A stretch of 20,726 nucleotides of DNA from Thoreauomyces humboldtii. Taxonomy: Eukaryota > Chytridiomycota > Chytridiomycetes > Spizellomycetales > Powellomycetaceae. This document shows positions 19,786 to 20,726 of the stretch, piece after piece. Numbering within the stretch: position 1 is the stretch's first letter; each line of letters starts with the position of its first letter. The stretch is from NCBI GenBank assembly GCA_027596035.1, contig JADGJA010000378.1:1-20726 (forward strand). Direction: 5' to 3'. The notes under the pieces are model-generated. The model did no database searches, was not told the origin of the DNA, and saw only the letters and a program-made list of their open reading frames with translations. Made by a program: the position numbers and the translations under genes.

Positions 19786-19838
19786 TCCCGTAGCGACTAG
19801 CGACCCTACATTTTGCAATCATGAGACTCGCTACGGGA
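19786..19838. repeat. 11-bp perfect inverted repeat upstream of AMP deaminase
   Basis: TCCCGTAGCGA at 19786-19796 is the exact reverse complement of TCGCTACGGGA at 19828-19838, with a 31-base loop. It lies 216-268 bp upstream of the AMP deaminase start codon. It could be a paired regulator site, a hairpin or chance; nothing else in the sequence decides this. Confidence 0.6.
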
Positions 19839-20606
19839 AGGCGTTTCGCTGTACGAGGTGTTGACGAATGGAATGGTCCAGCAGCTGGAGATGTGGACAA
19901 GTTTCAAAGTCACATCACATGTGTATGGCGAATTGAACGCTTGCTTCACGAAAAGGATAGCAGATGTGTGCTCTGAGAAAAGGATGACTAGGATTTTCTT
20001 TGGTGATTCAAGCCGCGTTCGCGGAGAAGGTTTTGATCTGCCTCCTGGAAAGATGCGGCGACCTTGGGCTGACTCACAGTCAAGCGCCGTTCCATTGTCC
20101 AGCCGTTCCAGCTGCAATCGTCTCAAATAGCACTGGCCGAACCACCTAAAAGGAGGCAGCCTTTGGCTCGATCCGATCATATGGCCATTGGCGAAATACG
20201 GCCGTCGACGAACGGCAAGACTATTGGCCATACGAGGTGTTTGACCTCCAGAGTCCAGCCGTTAGTCCGGATGAGTCACGATGAGACAGAGCGGCTGTCG
20301 AGTGAGAAACATGCCAGTCCGTGCGTTCCAAAACCAATCACTCGAGTTCGTGGTTCGGGTTGGTTAAAGAGGCTCTGCTCGGCAAAGCATACGCACATAG
20401 GTTCTTGAAGCTTTCATCCAGGGATGTCATTGACCGCAGACGGTCAGGTTGAGGGCTGACTCCGGGACGAACAATCGAAATCAGTTAACCAGCAGGTGCT
20501 TTATCTCTCTGCGGCCTCCAAGAACTGCCTAGCCCGCCTGCCCGCCTGCCCGGCGCCCACAACCTTCGAAGCAGATGTTCTGGACCGTTTGCTCTCTCCG
20601 GGAAAA

Positions 20607-20622
20607 GGGGGGGGGGGGGGGG
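20607..20622. repeat. 16-base G homopolymer
   Basis: An uninterrupted run of 16 G is followed by A, T, C and A runs to the end of the window. Such clustering of homopolymers is more typical of a low-quality contig end than of this genome's normal intergenic sequence. Confidence 0.85.
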
Positions 20623-20726
20623 AAACCCATTTTTTTGGTTCTTACGGTTTTTGACAACCGCCACCCACCCAAAACCATTTTTAAAAATCGGCAAATTTTA
20701 CCCCACACCGGAAAAAAAAATGGCCA

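Larger units (their letters stand above)
19571..20726. other. Upstream region of AMP deaminase and window end, no gene seen
   Basis: The part next to 19570 should hold the AMP deaminase promoter and 5' UTR. It includes CA-rich sequence near 19720-19755 and a perfect 11-bp inverted repeat at 19786-19838. Short frames on both strands lack domains, conserved motifs or good starts. The last 120 bases are dominated by homopolymer runs and look unreliable. Confidence 0.5.

Noticed and set aside
19858..20130. Plus-strand 90-codon frame upstream of AMP deaminase
   Set aside because: It begins at a non-ATG codon, shows no family resemblance and contains no splice-supported extension.

Overview
This window is a stretch of fungal nuclear genome, most likely from a basidiomycete. 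The evidence is compact genes split by very short GT-AG introns (26 by my hand reconstruction, 56-100 bp, nearly all 56-74 bp, one with a perfect TACTAAC branch site), a Zn2Cys6 transcription factor, and protein sequences that read as fungal orthologues. I cannot name the genus; a Ustilaginomycotina-type smut relative is only a guess. Splice junctions were deduced by eye: each reconstructed reading frame is a whole number of codons, and every junction in a conserved protein restores a recognisable family motif.

Layout, left to right: 1-608, no supportable gene. 609-2357 (+), a tandem-hotdog mitochondrial acyl-CoA thioesterase (ACOT9 type). 2598-3156 (-), MED31, the Mediator subunit. 3427-6132 (+), VPS51, the GARP/EARP tethering subunit, without introns. 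6229-7583 (-), the leucine carboxyl methyltransferase PPM1, with five introns. 7680-8698 (+), a 2-dehydropantoate 2-reductase, in a tight divergent pair with PPM1. 9011-11548 (-), a Zn2Cys6 transcription factor of unknown target. About 11837-13256, a degenerate minisatellite built on GCGTCTTCA with an AT-rich higher-order block. About 13268-13735, an unrelated GC-rich imperfect tandem repeat (period about 175-195 bp) embedded in the edge of that minisatellite. 13948-15948 (-), DPH2 (diphthamide synthesis). 16180-19570 (-), AMP deaminase with eight introns. 19571-20726, no supportable gene, ending in a 16-base G run and homopolymer-rich sequence that looks like a poor-quality contig end.

The genes are unrelated housekeeping functions: lipid/CoA metabolism (thioesterase and ketopantoate reductase), transcription (Mediator, zinc-cluster factor), membrane traffic (GARP), PP2A methylation, translation elongation factor modification (diphthamide) and purine-nucleotide balance. 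I see no gene cluster, CRISPR array, transposase, reverse transcriptase or new defence-like system. The least explained parts are the 1.9-kb repeat block between the transcription factor and DPH2, a duplicated cysteine/glycine-rich insertion inside DPH2, and the long spacing in the zinc cluster.
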